Shown: positions 10,216 to 17,999 of the stretch, one piece after another | Position numbering within the stretch: the first letter of the stretch is position 1 | Layout of the letters: each line of letters opens with the position of its first letter | DNA from: Tellurirhabdus rosea | GTDB lineage: Bacteria; Bacteroidota; Bacteroidia; Cytophagales; Spirosomataceae | NCBI RefSeq assembly: GCF_026278345.1 | Contig: NZ_CP111085.1 | Location: 3,675,501 to 3,739,500, forward strand | Reading direction: 5' to 3' | DNA: 64,000 nt | Translations under genes and position numbers: made by a program | The notes under the pieces: generated by a model | The model's input: only the letters and a program-made list of their open reading frames with translations | Databases searched by the model: none | What the model was told of the DNA's origin: nothing

Positions 10216-10304
10216 GAATGATTGATGGGTGGAATGACTGATGGATTGACGGGCTTTGCCCAATCAACGCATCGGCCATTCTACTCATCAATCATTCTTT
10301 TTTT
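10216..10304 (+). terminator. TGAN-derived hairpin terminator after susD
   Basis: The left arm (about 10216-10254) is built of tetramers, four of which are TGAN and the rest variants kept in the same 4-base phase. The right arm runs about 10258-10297. Several mismatches are G:U pairs in the plus-strand RNA, which suggests the RNA hairpin has been kept as the repeats decayed. Seven Ts (10298-10304) follow directly, a classical intrinsic terminator. Confidence 0.8.
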
Positions 10305-10349
10305 ATTGCTGTCCGGGCTTTTCGCCATGCAATTCTCCCGTGGAAAGTG

Positions 10350-10357
10350 TATATTTG
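10350..10357 (+). promoter_or_regulatory. Candidate -7 element for the gluconate-dehydrogenase-like operon
   Basis: TATATTTG matches the -7 consensus TAnnTTTG, 52 bases before the ATG at 10410 and downstream of the susCD terminator. The -33 region is not conserved. Confidence 0.45.
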
Positions 10358-10409
10358 TTGTGGACAATTCCGTTAGATAATTGAACCGCTTTTTTATTTA
10401 CTAACTCAG

Positions 10410-11039
10410 ATGAACAGAAGAGATGCCTTGATGCGGGTGGCTACCCTGATGGGAGCAACGCTCACGCTACCCGCGCTGTCGGACACCCTCGCTGCGTCAG
10501 CAGCGGCCCGGGAAGCCAGCGGGAAACCGCTGCTGTTTACGGCCGAGCAGGACGCACAGGTTGCCGAGATGGCCGAAGTTATCATCCCGACAACCAGCAC
10601 GCCCGGCGCCAAAGCCGCTAAAGTGAACGAAATCATCGACGTTCTGCTGAAAGACTGCTACAAACAGGCTGACCAGAAACGGTTCCTTGACGGATTGGCG
10701 CATACGAATGAACTTAGTCAGGCGGCCTACAGCAAATCCTTCGTTCAGCTTCAGCCGGAACAGCGCATCGAAATCATGAAAAAGCTGGAAGCCGAGGCCA
10801 AAGCGCAGCGCGAAGCCGCCCGCAAGACGGTCGCAGGCGGCAACAACCAGGTGGATGTACAGCTTCCGAAAGAAAAGATCAACGCCACGCCTTTCTTCGT
10901 CATGCTGAAAGATATGACGCTGCTCGGCTATTTCACCTCTGAAGTTGGGGCCACCCAGGCCCTCGAATACGTTCCCGTTCCGGGCCGATACGACGGTTGT
11001 GTTACCATGAAACCGGGTCAGAAAGCCTGGGCTATCTAA
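10410..11039 (+). CDS. Gluconate 2-dehydrogenase subunit 3-like protein, Tat-exported
   Basis: A 209-residue partner of GMC-type periplasmic sugar dehydrogenases. The N-terminus MNRRDALMRVATLMGATLTL is a twin-arginine signal (RRDALMR) followed by a hydrophobic stretch. The body follows the gluconate_2-dh3 family: AEMAEVIIPTTSTPGAKAA near residue 54, helices through the middle, and the conserved C-terminal block MTLLGYFTSEVGATQALEY and YDGCV. The small subunit helps assemble and co-export the flavoprotein encoded next (11163). No cytochrome c subunit is present nearby, so the electron acceptor is unknown. The two genes are separated by a 7-base-word hairpin. Confidence 0.9.
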   Translation: MNRRDALMRVATLMGATLTLPALSDTLAASAAAREASGKPLLFTAEQDAQVAEMAEVIIPTTSTPGAKAAKVNEIIDVLLKDCYKQADQKRFLDGLAHTNELSQAAYSKSFVQLQPEQRIEIMKKLEAEAKAQREAARKTVAGGNNQVDVQLPKEKINATPFFVMLKDMTLLGYFTSEVGATQALEYVPVPGRYDGCVTMKPGQKAWAI

Positions 11040-11044
11040 CTTTT

Positions 11045-11154
11045 TAATGAATAATGAAGAATGAATGATGAGCAATGAGCTTCGGCGGCGCAGATGCCGG
11101 ACGGACTGCCTCCTTTCGTTATTCACTTCATTATTAATTATTCATTATTCATTC
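11045..11154. repeat. Seven-base-word hairpin (NAATGAR) between two genes of one operon
   Basis: From 11045 the plus strand has five 7-base words (TAATGAA twice, GAATGAA, TGATGAG, CAATGAG). The minus strand of 11127-11154 has four (GAATGAA, TAATGAA, TAATTAA, TAATGAA). The arms are roughly complementary around a GC-rich centre. Because 7 is not a multiple of 3, the TGA/TAA codons fall in all frames. The element ends nine bases before the ATG of the GMC gene, and an apparent upstream ATG at 11094 lies inside it and is rejected as a start. Confidence 0.75.
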
Positions 11155-11162
11155 GATCGACA

Positions 11163-12881
11163 ATGAACCTCAACATAGACGCAGTAAAAGACATGACCTA
11201 CGACGCCATCGTCGTGGGTTCTGGTATATCGGGCGGATGGGCCGCCAAAGAACTGACGGAAAAGGGCCTGAAGGTGTTGATGCTGGAACGCGGCCGCGAC
11301 ATCAAGCACGTTGAAGGCTACAAAACAGCGACCAGCAACCCGTGGGAATTTCCGCACCGGGGCCGGGTTACGGTGCAGGCCGCTGAAGAATACTGGGCCA
11401 ACCTCCGTACCGGCTACACAGCCAACGAAGAATGGCGGCACCATTTCGAAAACGATAAGGAACACCCCTACATCGAGAAGCGGCCGTTCGACTGGATTCG
11501 CGGTTACCACGTGGGAGGCCGTTCGCTGATGTGGGGTCGCCAGAGCTACCGGCTCAACGAGGAAGACTTTATGGCCAACCTCAAGGACGGTATCTCGGTC
11601 GACTGGCCGATCCGCTACAAGGACATTGCGCCCTGGTACGATAAGGTAGAACGTTTTGCGGGTATCTCGGGTGCAAAAGACGGGCTGTCGGTACTTCCCG
11701 ACGGGCAGTATCTGGCACCGATGCAGATGAACTGCGTGGAGAAAGAAGTGAAAGCCCGCATGGAGAAGAAGTTTGCGGGCCGGAAAATGATCATCGGCCG
11801 CGCGGCTCACCTGACCACGCCGCAGGATTTTCACTATGCCCTCGGCCGGGCGGCCTGCCAGTACCGCAACCAGTGTATGCGCGGCTGTCCGTACGGCGCT
11901 TATTTCAGCACCCAGTCGGCTACCCTGCCGGCCGCGATGAAAACGGGCCGCCTGACGTTGCGTCCGGATTCCATCGTCGCCGAAGTGCTGTACGACGAGA
12001 AAACCCAGCGCGCCAAAGGCGTCCGGGTGATCGATCAGAACACGAAGGAGGTGCGCGAGTATTTCGCCAAAATCATCTTCATGAACGCCTCGGCCATCGC
12101 CACGGCGTCTATCCTGCTGAACTCGAAGTCAAGCCGCTTCCCGAACGGGCTCGGTAACGACAGCGACCAGCTGGGCCGCAACATCATGGACCACCACCTG
12201 GGAGTCGGCGCGTCCGGCACCTGGGAAGGCATGGAAGATAAATATTACTACGGTCGCCGCGCCAACGGAATCTACGTGCCGCGCTACCGCAACTGGGGAG
12301 GCGACAAGCGGGATTACCTGCGCGGTTTCGGCTACCAGGGCGGTGCCGGTCGCGGCGGCTGGGGCCGGGGCAATTCCATGGAAGGCTTCGGAGCCGAATT
12401 CAAGGAGGCGCTGACCAAACCGGGTCCGTGGACCATGGGCATCGGTGGTTTTGGGGAAGTGCTGCCCAACGAAAACAACCGCATGTACCTGCACCCGACC
12501 GAAAAGGACAAGTGGGGTCTGCCGGTGGTCGTTTTTGATGCCGCCTACGGCGAAAACGAACGCAAGATGCGGGTTGACATGATGAACGACGCGGCCGAAA
12601 TGCTCGAAGCCGCCGGCGTCAAGAATGTCACGCCTTACAACGATACGTCGAAGAACCTCGGAATCGGTATCCACGAAATGGGCACTGCCCGGATGGGTCG
12701 CGACCCGAAAACGTCGGTGCTGAACGGCAATAACCAGATGCACGCCGTGAAGAACGTGTTCGTGACGGATGGAGCCTTCATGACGTCCGCTTCCTGCGTG
12801 AACCCGTCGCTGACCTACATGGCGCTGACGGCCCGGGCTGCGAGCTTCGCCGTTGATGCGCTGAAGAAGAAAGTTCTGTAA
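11163..12881 (+). CDS. GMC-family FAD-dependent oxidoreductase
   Basis: A 572-residue flavoprotein of the glucose-methanol-choline family, likely the catalytic subunit working with the Tat-exported small subunit upstream; oxidises a sugar or sugar alcohol, probably in the periplasm. The ADP-binding fold is YDAIVVGSGISGGWAAKEL with glycines G19, G21 and G24, then LMLERG. The C-terminal GMC domain shows HEMGTARMGRD and the ending SASCVNPSLTYMALTARAA. A Cys-rich stretch CQYRNQCMRGCPYGAY, as in other gluconate or sorbose-type members, may bind a cluster or disulfide. It has no own signal peptide, consistent with hitchhiking on subunit 3. The start at 11163 is chosen because the upstream extension lies in the repeat hairpin. 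Confidence 0.92.
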   Translation: MNLNIDAVKDMTYDAIVVGSGISGGWAAKELTEKGLKVLMLERGRDIKHVEGYKTATSNPWEFPHRGRVTVQAAEEYWANLRTGYTANEEWRHHFENDKEHPYIEKRPFDWIRGYHVGGRSLMWGRQSYRLNEEDFMANLKDGISVDWPIRYKDIAPWYDKVERFAGISGAKDGLSVLPDGQYLAPMQMNCVEKEVKARMEKKFAGRKMIIGRAAHLTTPQDFHYALGRAACQYRNQCMRGCPYGAYFSTQSATLPAAMKTGRLTLRPDSIVAEVLYDEKTQRAKGVRVIDQNTKEVREYFAKIIFMNASAIATASILLNSKSSRFPNGLGNDSDQLGRNIMDHHLGVGASGTWEGMEDKYYYGRRANGIYVPRYRNWGGDKRDYLRGFGYQGGAGRGGWGRGNSMEGFGAEFKEALTKPGPWTMGIGGFGEVLPNENNRMYLHPTEKDKWGLPVVVFDAAYGENERKMRVDMMNDAAEMLEAAGVKNVTPYNDTSKNLGIGIHEMGTARMGRDPKTSVLNGNNQMHAVKNVFVTDGAFMTSASCVNPSLTYMALTARAASFAVDALKKKVL

Positions 12882-12966
12882 AAGAGCAAAATAAAGAAGG
12901 GCCGGCTGCCGGAAGAGGACGTTATGCGTCGCTTTTCGGTAGCCGGCCCTTCTTTATTTTGCTCTT
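12882..12966. terminator. Perfect 26-bp inverted repeat after the GMC gene
   Basis: Arms 12882-12907 and 12941-12966 are perfectly complementary; the outer part is A/T-rich (AAGAGCAAAATAAAGAA) and the inner part is GGGCCGGCT. The loop is 33 bases and partly self-complementary. The left arm begins at the base after the stop codon. It would terminate transcription in either direction. Confidence 0.8.
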
Positions 12967-13242
12967 ACTTTCACATCAAAGCGTGGTCAATCTTCTGGCA
13001 CAGATTGGTCAGTAGGCGATTCTGCCGGTATAAGAGAAGAATTAGATAGCAGAAGTTGGCAATTGTCCATAATTACAATATTATATATTGATAAAGTAGA
13101 CTATTGTAAAATTTAAGCAAAGTTTCATATAAACTACGTATGATGCCGGGCTGGTCCCGTTGCCTCGATACTGGGAACCTCGTTTCGGCCCGTCGGTTAG
13201 GTTTCTGACAATCAAGTCACAATCTATAAACGAAACTCAACG
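12967..13242. other. Intergenic leader before the secreted Thr/Gly/Ser protein
   Basis: Together with the preceding hairpin this is a 361-base gene-free stretch. The middle (13060-13140) is strongly AT-rich and probably holds the promoter, but no full TAnnTTTG is present. CTCAACG lies directly before the ATG at 13243, a context seen at several other starts in the window. Confidence 0.4.
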
Positions 13243-14007
13243 ATGAAAAAGGTAGTTTTGCTCGGAGCGATGTTAGTGGGAATAGCTACCATCGGAGCAC
13301 AGGCACAGACAACAGGTTCTGGAACCAGCTCGGGTTCAACGTCAGGCACCAACAGCGGGTCATCCACATATCAGCAGCCGAATACACAGTCAACCACTGA
13401 TCCTCGTACAACCACCGATCCGCGTTCGCAAACCACAACGGGTAGCGGCACGACCGGAACGGGGACAACCGGTACGACTGGCACAACCGGCAGCGGCCAG
13501 TACGGCTCTATGGGCCAGCCAGGCACCCAAACCCAGCCCAACACAGGCACCAGCGGTCGTGAAAACCGGGGCGGTACAACCACCGGCACCTCAGGTACGA
13601 CCGGCTCAGGCACCACGGGCAGCGGTACGTACGGAACGGGTACAACCGGTTCAGGTACAACTGGCTCAGGCACGACCGGCAGCGGTACTTATGGCTCTGG
13701 TTCATCGACCGGCACCAGTTCAACGGGCAGCGGTACTACGGGTGGTTCAACCTACGGTAGCGGCTCAACGACGGGTACCACCGGTACGACGACCGATACC
13801 GGTTCGACCTCTGGCAGCACCTCAACCAGTGCTGGTACCACGGAGAACTCAGGCCAGATCGATGCCAACTCAGGCAGCAACTCTCAGGGAACGACTCGTA
13901 GCAGCGACAACTCGCGGCAGAATCGGAACATGAAGAAAACGAAAACGACCAAGACGAAGCGTTCAGGCAGCGGTAGCACCAGCGATCCGAACAGCCCGAA
14001 CAACTAA
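13243..14007 (+). CDS. Secreted Thr/Gly/Ser-repeat low-complexity protein
   Basis: A 254-residue exported protein. The signal peptide MKKVVLLGAMLVGIATIGAQ is followed by a region made almost wholly of Thr, Gly and Ser with words such as TTGSGT and GTTGTT, and a basic tail NMKKTKTTKTKRSGSGS. No folded domain is visible. Such a chain should be disordered and, with so many Thr/Ser, could be glycosylated, adhesive or space-filling; this is inference. A hairpin terminator follows. Two further small exported proteins lie downstream (14119 and 15837), the latter of similar composition. Confidence 0.8.
   Translation: MKKVVLLGAMLVGIATIGAQAQTTGSGTSSGSTSGTNSGSSTYQQPNTQSTTDPRTTTDPRSQTTTGSGTTGTGTTGTTGTTGSGQYGSMGQPGTQTQPNTGTSGRENRGGTTTGTSGTTGSGTTGSGTYGTGTTGSGTTGSGTTGSGTYGSGSSTGTSSTGSGTTGGSTYGSGSTTGTTGTTTDTGSTSGSTSTSAGTTENSGQIDANSGSNSQGTTRSSDNSRQNRNMKKTKTTKTKRSGSGSTSDPNSPNN
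13420..13850 (+). repeat. Degenerate short tandem repeats coding for Gly/Thr/Ser
   Basis: The DNA repeats short words such as GGCACGACCGGC and GGTACGACTGGC many times. They are imperfect but close enough for slippage or recombination to change the copy number. Confidence 0.7.
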
Positions 14008-14035
14008 GTCCGGTAATAACGCTTATTGCTAAAAG

Positions 14036-14082
14036 AAAACACGGGAGAAGGCACGTACATGTGTCGCCCCCCGTGTTTTTTT
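14036..14082 (+). terminator. Hairpin terminator
   Basis: AAAACACGGG (14036-14045) pairs with CCCGTGTTTT (14070-14079), and the T run goes on to 14082. It ends the transcript of the Thr/Gly/Ser protein. Confidence 0.75.
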
Positions 14083-14118
14083 CGTTATCAGACAGACAAT
14101 CTCAACGGTGAAACAGGT

Positions 14119-14379
14119 ATGAAGCGACTGACAGGTTTAATTCTTCTCTGTGGACTGGCCGGAATGGCCCAGGCCCAGCAACAGCCCACCCGGCCCAAAT
14201 CGGCCCCGACTACGCAAACCACGCTGGATTCTTCCGGAATACGCCAGACGGGCTTAAAGGAGCGGCAGCGGCGCGAACAGATCAATGATCGCCGCCCGAC
14301 CCAGGAACAGCCCCGTCGGCTGCGCCCGGATTCGCTGCGGCGGGGCGGTGCCACGGACGTTGACACGCTGCGGCGTTAA
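14119..14379 (+). CDS. Small exported Arg/Pro-rich protein
   Basis: An 86-residue protein with signal peptide MKRLTGLILLCGLAGMAQAQ. The mature chain is charged and Pro/Arg-rich (QPTRPKSAP, ERQRREQINDRRPTQEQPRR). No domain is recognised. An earlier in-frame ATG at 14026 would start inside the preceding terminator and lose the signal peptide, so 14119 is preferred. Confidence 0.65.
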   Translation: MKRLTGLILLCGLAGMAQAQQQPTRPKSAPTTQTTLDSSGIRQTGLKERQRREQINDRRPTQEQPRRLRPDSLRRGGATDVDTLRR

Positions 14380-14442
14380 TATCCGGCGCGGGAACGGTAA
14401 GAAGGAATGGCCCCGGCCTTTTCTGGAAAAATAAACGTTCCT

Positions 14443-15729
14443 ATGCGTTTCTACCTTGCCTCCTGTCTGCTGCTGGGATTTCCCCTTTCGGTGCTGGCCC
14501 AATCCGGCTTCGTTCCCAATTACGATGAAGCCAAAATGCCTGCCTACACTCTGCCGGATGTTTTGAAAACCCAGAAGGGAAAATCCGTGGCAACAGCCGG
14601 AGAGTGGGAGCGGACCCAGCGGCCTTTTCTGCTGAATCAGTTCGCCGAGCACGTCTACGGACGAACCCCGGCGCAGAAAGTGGCCGTCCGTTACGAAGTG
14701 AAAGGCGTTGACAACAACGCCCTGAACGGACAGGCCATCCGGAAACAGATTGCCGTTCACTGGCCGGAATACCCGGATTTGAAGCCGCTGGATATTCTGC
14801 TGTACATTCCCAAAGGCGCCAGCGGACCGGTGCCGGTTTTTGTGGGCATGAATTTCTGCGGAAACCACTGCGTGACGACCGAAGCAGACATTCCGCTTAC
14901 GGAACGCTGGCTGAGCAACGTAAAAGACAAGGTTGTCAACAACCGCGCAACCGAAGCCGCCCGCGGCTTCCAGGTTCGCCGCTGGCCCCTCACCGCCATT
15001 CTGAAAGAGGGCTATGCGGTAGCGACGGCCTATTACGGTGATATTGAACCCGACCATCCCGAAGGCTGGCGGGAAGGCATCCGCGCTAAACTGAACCCGC
15101 CGACCACCAACCGCCCCGACAATTGGGGAGCCGTGGGAGCCTGGGCATGGGGTTACAGCCGGATGCTGGATTACCTGGAAACGGACGCCGCCGTGGATGC
15201 CCGCCGGGCGATTGCCATTGGCCATTCCCGCATCGGCAAGGCGGCCATCTGGGCCGGGGCGCAGGACCCGCGTTTTGCGGCCGTTATTTCCAATGAGTCG
15301 GGCGAAGGCGGTGCGGCCCTCGCCCGGCGAATCTACGGCGAAACGATTGGCCGCATCAATACCGCTTTTCCGCACTGGTTTGCCCCTCAGTACAAAACCT
15401 ACAACGACGACCCCGCCCGCCTGCCCGTAGACCAGCATCAACTGCTGGCGCTCATTGCGCCCCGTCCGCTTTATGTGGCCAGCGCCGAACAGGACCAGTG
15501 GGCTGACCCGAAAGGTGAATTTCTGAGTGCCCGTCAGACAGACGCCGTTTACGCGCTTTACGGAAAGCCCGGTGTGGGCACCGACCAGATGCCGGGCGTC
15601 AACCAGCCGGTCGGGCAGTACGTTCGCTATCATGTCCGGACGGGCGTGCACGACGTGACCGATTTCGACTGGCAGCAGTACGTAAAGTTCGGCAAACTGC
15701 TCAAGCGGCCGGAGGTGGTCAAAAAATGA
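14443..15729 (+). CDS. CE15-family glucuronoyl (4-O-methyl-glucuronoyl) esterase
   Basis: A 428-residue exported alpha/beta-hydrolase. CE15 enzymes cut the ester between lignin alcohols and glucuronic acid side chains of xylan. The signal peptide MRFYLASCLLLGFPLSVLAQ fixes the start. The nucleophile lies in GHSRIGK (Ser262), the family signature. An acidic residue follows 23 positions later in NESGEGG (Glu285), as in characterised bacterial CE15 enzymes, and His403 lies in TGVHDVTDFDWQQY. All three triad positions are therefore present. A substrate other than lignin-xylan esters is possible. It fits with the SusCD and sugar oxidase genes upstream as plant-polymer use. Confidence 0.9.
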   Translation: MRFYLASCLLLGFPLSVLAQSGFVPNYDEAKMPAYTLPDVLKTQKGKSVATAGEWERTQRPFLLNQFAEHVYGRTPAQKVAVRYEVKGVDNNALNGQAIRKQIAVHWPEYPDLKPLDILLYIPKGASGPVPVFVGMNFCGNHCVTTEADIPLTERWLSNVKDKVVNNRATEAARGFQVRRWPLTAILKEGYAVATAYYGDIEPDHPEGWREGIRAKLNPPTTNRPDNWGAVGAWAWGYSRMLDYLETDAAVDARRAIAIGHSRIGKAAIWAGAQDPRFAAVISNESGEGGAALARRIYGETIGRINTAFPHWFAPQYKTYNDDPARLPVDQHQLLALIAPRPLYVASAEQDQWADPKGEFLSARQTDAVYALYGKPGVGTDQMPGVNQPVGQYVRYHVRTGVHDVTDFDWQQYVKFGKLLKRPEVVKK

Positions 15730-15836
15730 GAAACGAACCCTTGTTTCCCTAATCTTTTCGCGGTTTTTTCGGGAACAAAATCCATTTGGTTTGTTGACTA
15801 TATACGTGTTCAAGTAAGCATGTACGAGTCAACGAT

Positions 15837-16997
15837 ATGAAAAACGCATGGATAGGAGTCGTAATACTGGCAGCCGGTATTACGCTGGAGGGAATGGCGC
15901 AGGAGGCCGGTTCGCGCACCGGATCGACCTCGGGAACGGCCACTAAGGATAAATCCGCTAATCAGAAATCTTCCGTAAAAAAAACACCCGGTACCAATAA
16001 CGGCGGCGAACCCGCTAACGTAGGAGCCAACGGACGGCGTTTCGGGACTTCAGACAACCCGAATCCCGGTTACAGTTCCGGCTCCGGTCAGCAGGGAAAA
16101 GGCAAGATGAAGTCCGGACAGAGCCGCTCGGGAAACAGCAACCTGCAAACCGGTTCGACCAAAAGCGGTGACGTTTCGAACGATCCGAATGTGACCAGTG
16201 GACAAAAGCGGCCTGTGGCTCCGGGGGGCTCCGGCGATGCGGGTTCCGACACGCGCAATTCGGGCGGCCGGGCTTACCGCTCCGGCTCCGAACCGGCCTC
16301 CGGCGGTCGGCAGGGACGCGTTACGCACACTTACACGCAGGGGTCAACGTCCAACACCACCCAGGGCGCTATGTCGTCCGGCGCGGTGACCAACGTCGAC
16401 GACATCAAAGTAAACCACAGCAACCGCAGCGAAGAAGGCATGACGGGGAAAGTCGGTTCGGGAGATGAAGACGTAAACGGCTCGACGTACCGGCGTCGGC
16501 TGTCGGGCAAGGGGCAGCCGGCCACGTCGGCTTCCACGACCGACGGAAAGTCCGGCGGCTCGGGCAAAGCGTCGAGCAAGGATTCCAAACATGACCGGGG
16601 CATCGGTCCGAACGCCATTCCGCCGGGACAGGGCGGCACGGGACCTTCCGGCAGCGGCGGGACCGGCGGCTCAGCACCGGGCGGTGGTTCGGCAGGCGGC
16701 AATGCCGGCGATGCTGCTTCGACCGGGCAGGCCGGCCAGGCCAGCGGCGCAGCTTCGGCGGGTCGCCAGTCAGCCAGCGGTGGCAGTCAGGCCAGCGGCG
16801 GAACGGGGAATGGCAATACGCAGAAGACATCTTCCCGTTCGACCACGTCAACTTCCGGACGGAGCGATCTGTACAACGCGCAGAAAGGCTCCACAACCGG
16901 ACCGTCGGGCAACAGCAACAGCAGTTCGGGCGGCAACGCCAGCCAGCGGGCTAACCAGTCGATCCGGAACGAGAAGAACAAGAACGGAAATCAGTAA
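15837..16997 (+). CDS. Secreted Gly/Ser-rich low-complexity protein
   Basis: A 386-residue exported protein. The signal peptide runs to GMAQ. The mature chain is Gly/Ser/Thr/Asn-rich with no hydrophobic core. A less extreme middle part (about 155-240) includes THTYTQGSTSNTTQGAMSSG and VDDIKVNHSNRSEEG, and the tail is basic (NEKNKNGNQ). It resembles the protein at 13243 in design but not in word content. The function is unknown; a surface or matrix role is inference. TCAACGAT precedes the ATG. It ends in a loop-free palindrome shared with the convergent gene. Confidence 0.78.
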   Translation: MKNAWIGVVILAAGITLEGMAQEAGSRTGSTSGTATKDKSANQKSSVKKTPGTNNGGEPANVGANGRRFGTSDNPNPGYSSGSGQQGKGKMKSGQSRSGNSNLQTGSTKSGDVSNDPNVTSGQKRPVAPGGSGDAGSDTRNSGGRAYRSGSEPASGGRQGRVTHTYTQGSTSNTTQGAMSSGAVTNVDDIKVNHSNRSEEGMTGKVGSGDEDVNGSTYRRRLSGKGQPATSASTTDGKSGGSGKASSKDSKHDRGIGPNAIPPGQGGTGPSGSGGTGGSAPGGGSAGGNAGDAASTGQAGQASGAASAGRQSASGGSQASGGTGNGNTQKTSSRSTTSTSGRSDLYNAQKGSTTGPSGNSNSSSGGNASQRANQSIRNEKNKNGNQ

Positions 16998-17002
16998 TAA
17001 AG

Positions 17003-17042
17003 AAATTCCCAGAACCGGAAAGCTTTCCGGTTCTGGGAATTT
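17003..17042. terminator. Perfect loop-free 40-bp palindrome
   Basis: Every base from 17003 to 17022 pairs with 17023 to 17042 with no spacer. It reads AAATTCCCAGAACCGGAAAG and then its exact complement. It lies between two convergent genes, five bases after one stop and abutting the other. The A/T-rich outside and GC-rich inside suit a bidirectional intrinsic terminator. Confidence 0.8.
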
Positions 17043-17726
17043 TTAATTGAGGTGAAACGGCTGTTTGTCCCGGTTCATCACGCGGGAGTTGGAAATCAAC
17101 CCCATCACAATCAGTCCCAGCGCTACGGCAAGGCTAATCTGAACGGCCGTCAGGACGTACACGTGCGTCACTTCTCCCCGCGACTCTTTCAGGAGTTCGC
17201 TTCCCACTTTGGTTTGCAGGTTGACGAGGTCGTTCAGCCCTTTGATGGTCTGCTGGAAGGCTATGCCCGCTTCTCCGACAAACAGGTTATTGCCCGCCTG
17301 CCGGTTTTGCTGCCGGTCAAGCTCCAGAATCCGCTGTTCAAACTGGCTGTAGAGGGCCGCGCTTTTCCGAAAAGATTGCAGTTGGGAGGCTTCCAGCGTG
17401 GTCAGGTACGATTTTTCGAATTCAGTAACCAGCGAGTCGATCCGCCGGTCGTAGGCGCGTAGAACACTTTTTACCGCCTCCGGGCTGCCGGAATTTTCCG
17501 TCAGCAGATGGCGTTCCAGGGCGATGCGTTTACTATAGAAGTTTTCGTTGAGGTAAAGCAGTTCCGTCGCCGGAATAAGCCGGTCCGCATAAATGGACGC
17601 AAACGACGCACCGATCTGCTGCACGCTCCGGCGAACCAGAAACGTGCTGCCAATAATCAGAATCATGACACCGCTCAGAATCAGGGCGGTTTTTATTTTT
17701 TGCTGAATAAAAAAAGTCCACTTCAT
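17043..17726 (-). CDS. Membrane protein with a chemoreceptor-type four-helix-bundle sensor domain
   Basis: A 227-residue protein with membrane helices near 12-30 and 192-213. The extracytoplasmic part between them is helical and matches the 4HB_MCP pattern (SFASIYADRLIPATELLYLN, then long amphipathic helices). There is no HAMP, signalling or kinase domain after the second helix, only a tail NSRVMNRDKQPFHLN. Such stand-alone proteins may sense ligands and pass the signal through a partner. No partner is apparent here. Confidence 0.78.
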   Translation of the reverse strand: MKWTFFIQQKIKTALILSGVMILIIGSTFLVRRSVQQIGASFASIYADRLIPATELLYLNENFYSKRIALERHLLTENSGSPEAVKSVLRAYDRRIDSLVTEFEKSYLTTLEASQLQSFRKSAALYSQFEQRILELDRQQNRQAGNNLFVGEAGIAFQQTIKGLNDLVNLQTKVGSELLKESRGEVTHVYVLTAVQISLAVALGLIVMGLISNSRVMNRDKQPFHLN

Positions 17727-17999
17727 GACACAAAGGGGTATGGTTGAGGAAATGTAAGCAAGCTTTTATATAAAACGAAAAGCACATTTCCGATAATATA
17801 TCCTTATGACATCCCTTTCTTATCTGGTTAGTAGGCTTTTAGCGGCCGGCTCGTTTTCAGCGATTCAGCTTCACCTTCCGGCAGCCGTTGTCCGGGTCTT
17901 CGACCGCGGGCAGGGTTGCAGTAACCGCTTGCTAAACCATAGATTTTCCCTTCAACAAGACGGAATGTTTCAGTAACTTGCCTGAACACATCCGTAGGC

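Noticed and set aside
11094-11162. N-terminal extension of the GMC oxidoreductase
   Set aside because: The 23 extra codons come from the repeat hairpin and separate the FAD-binding motif from the usual N-terminus.
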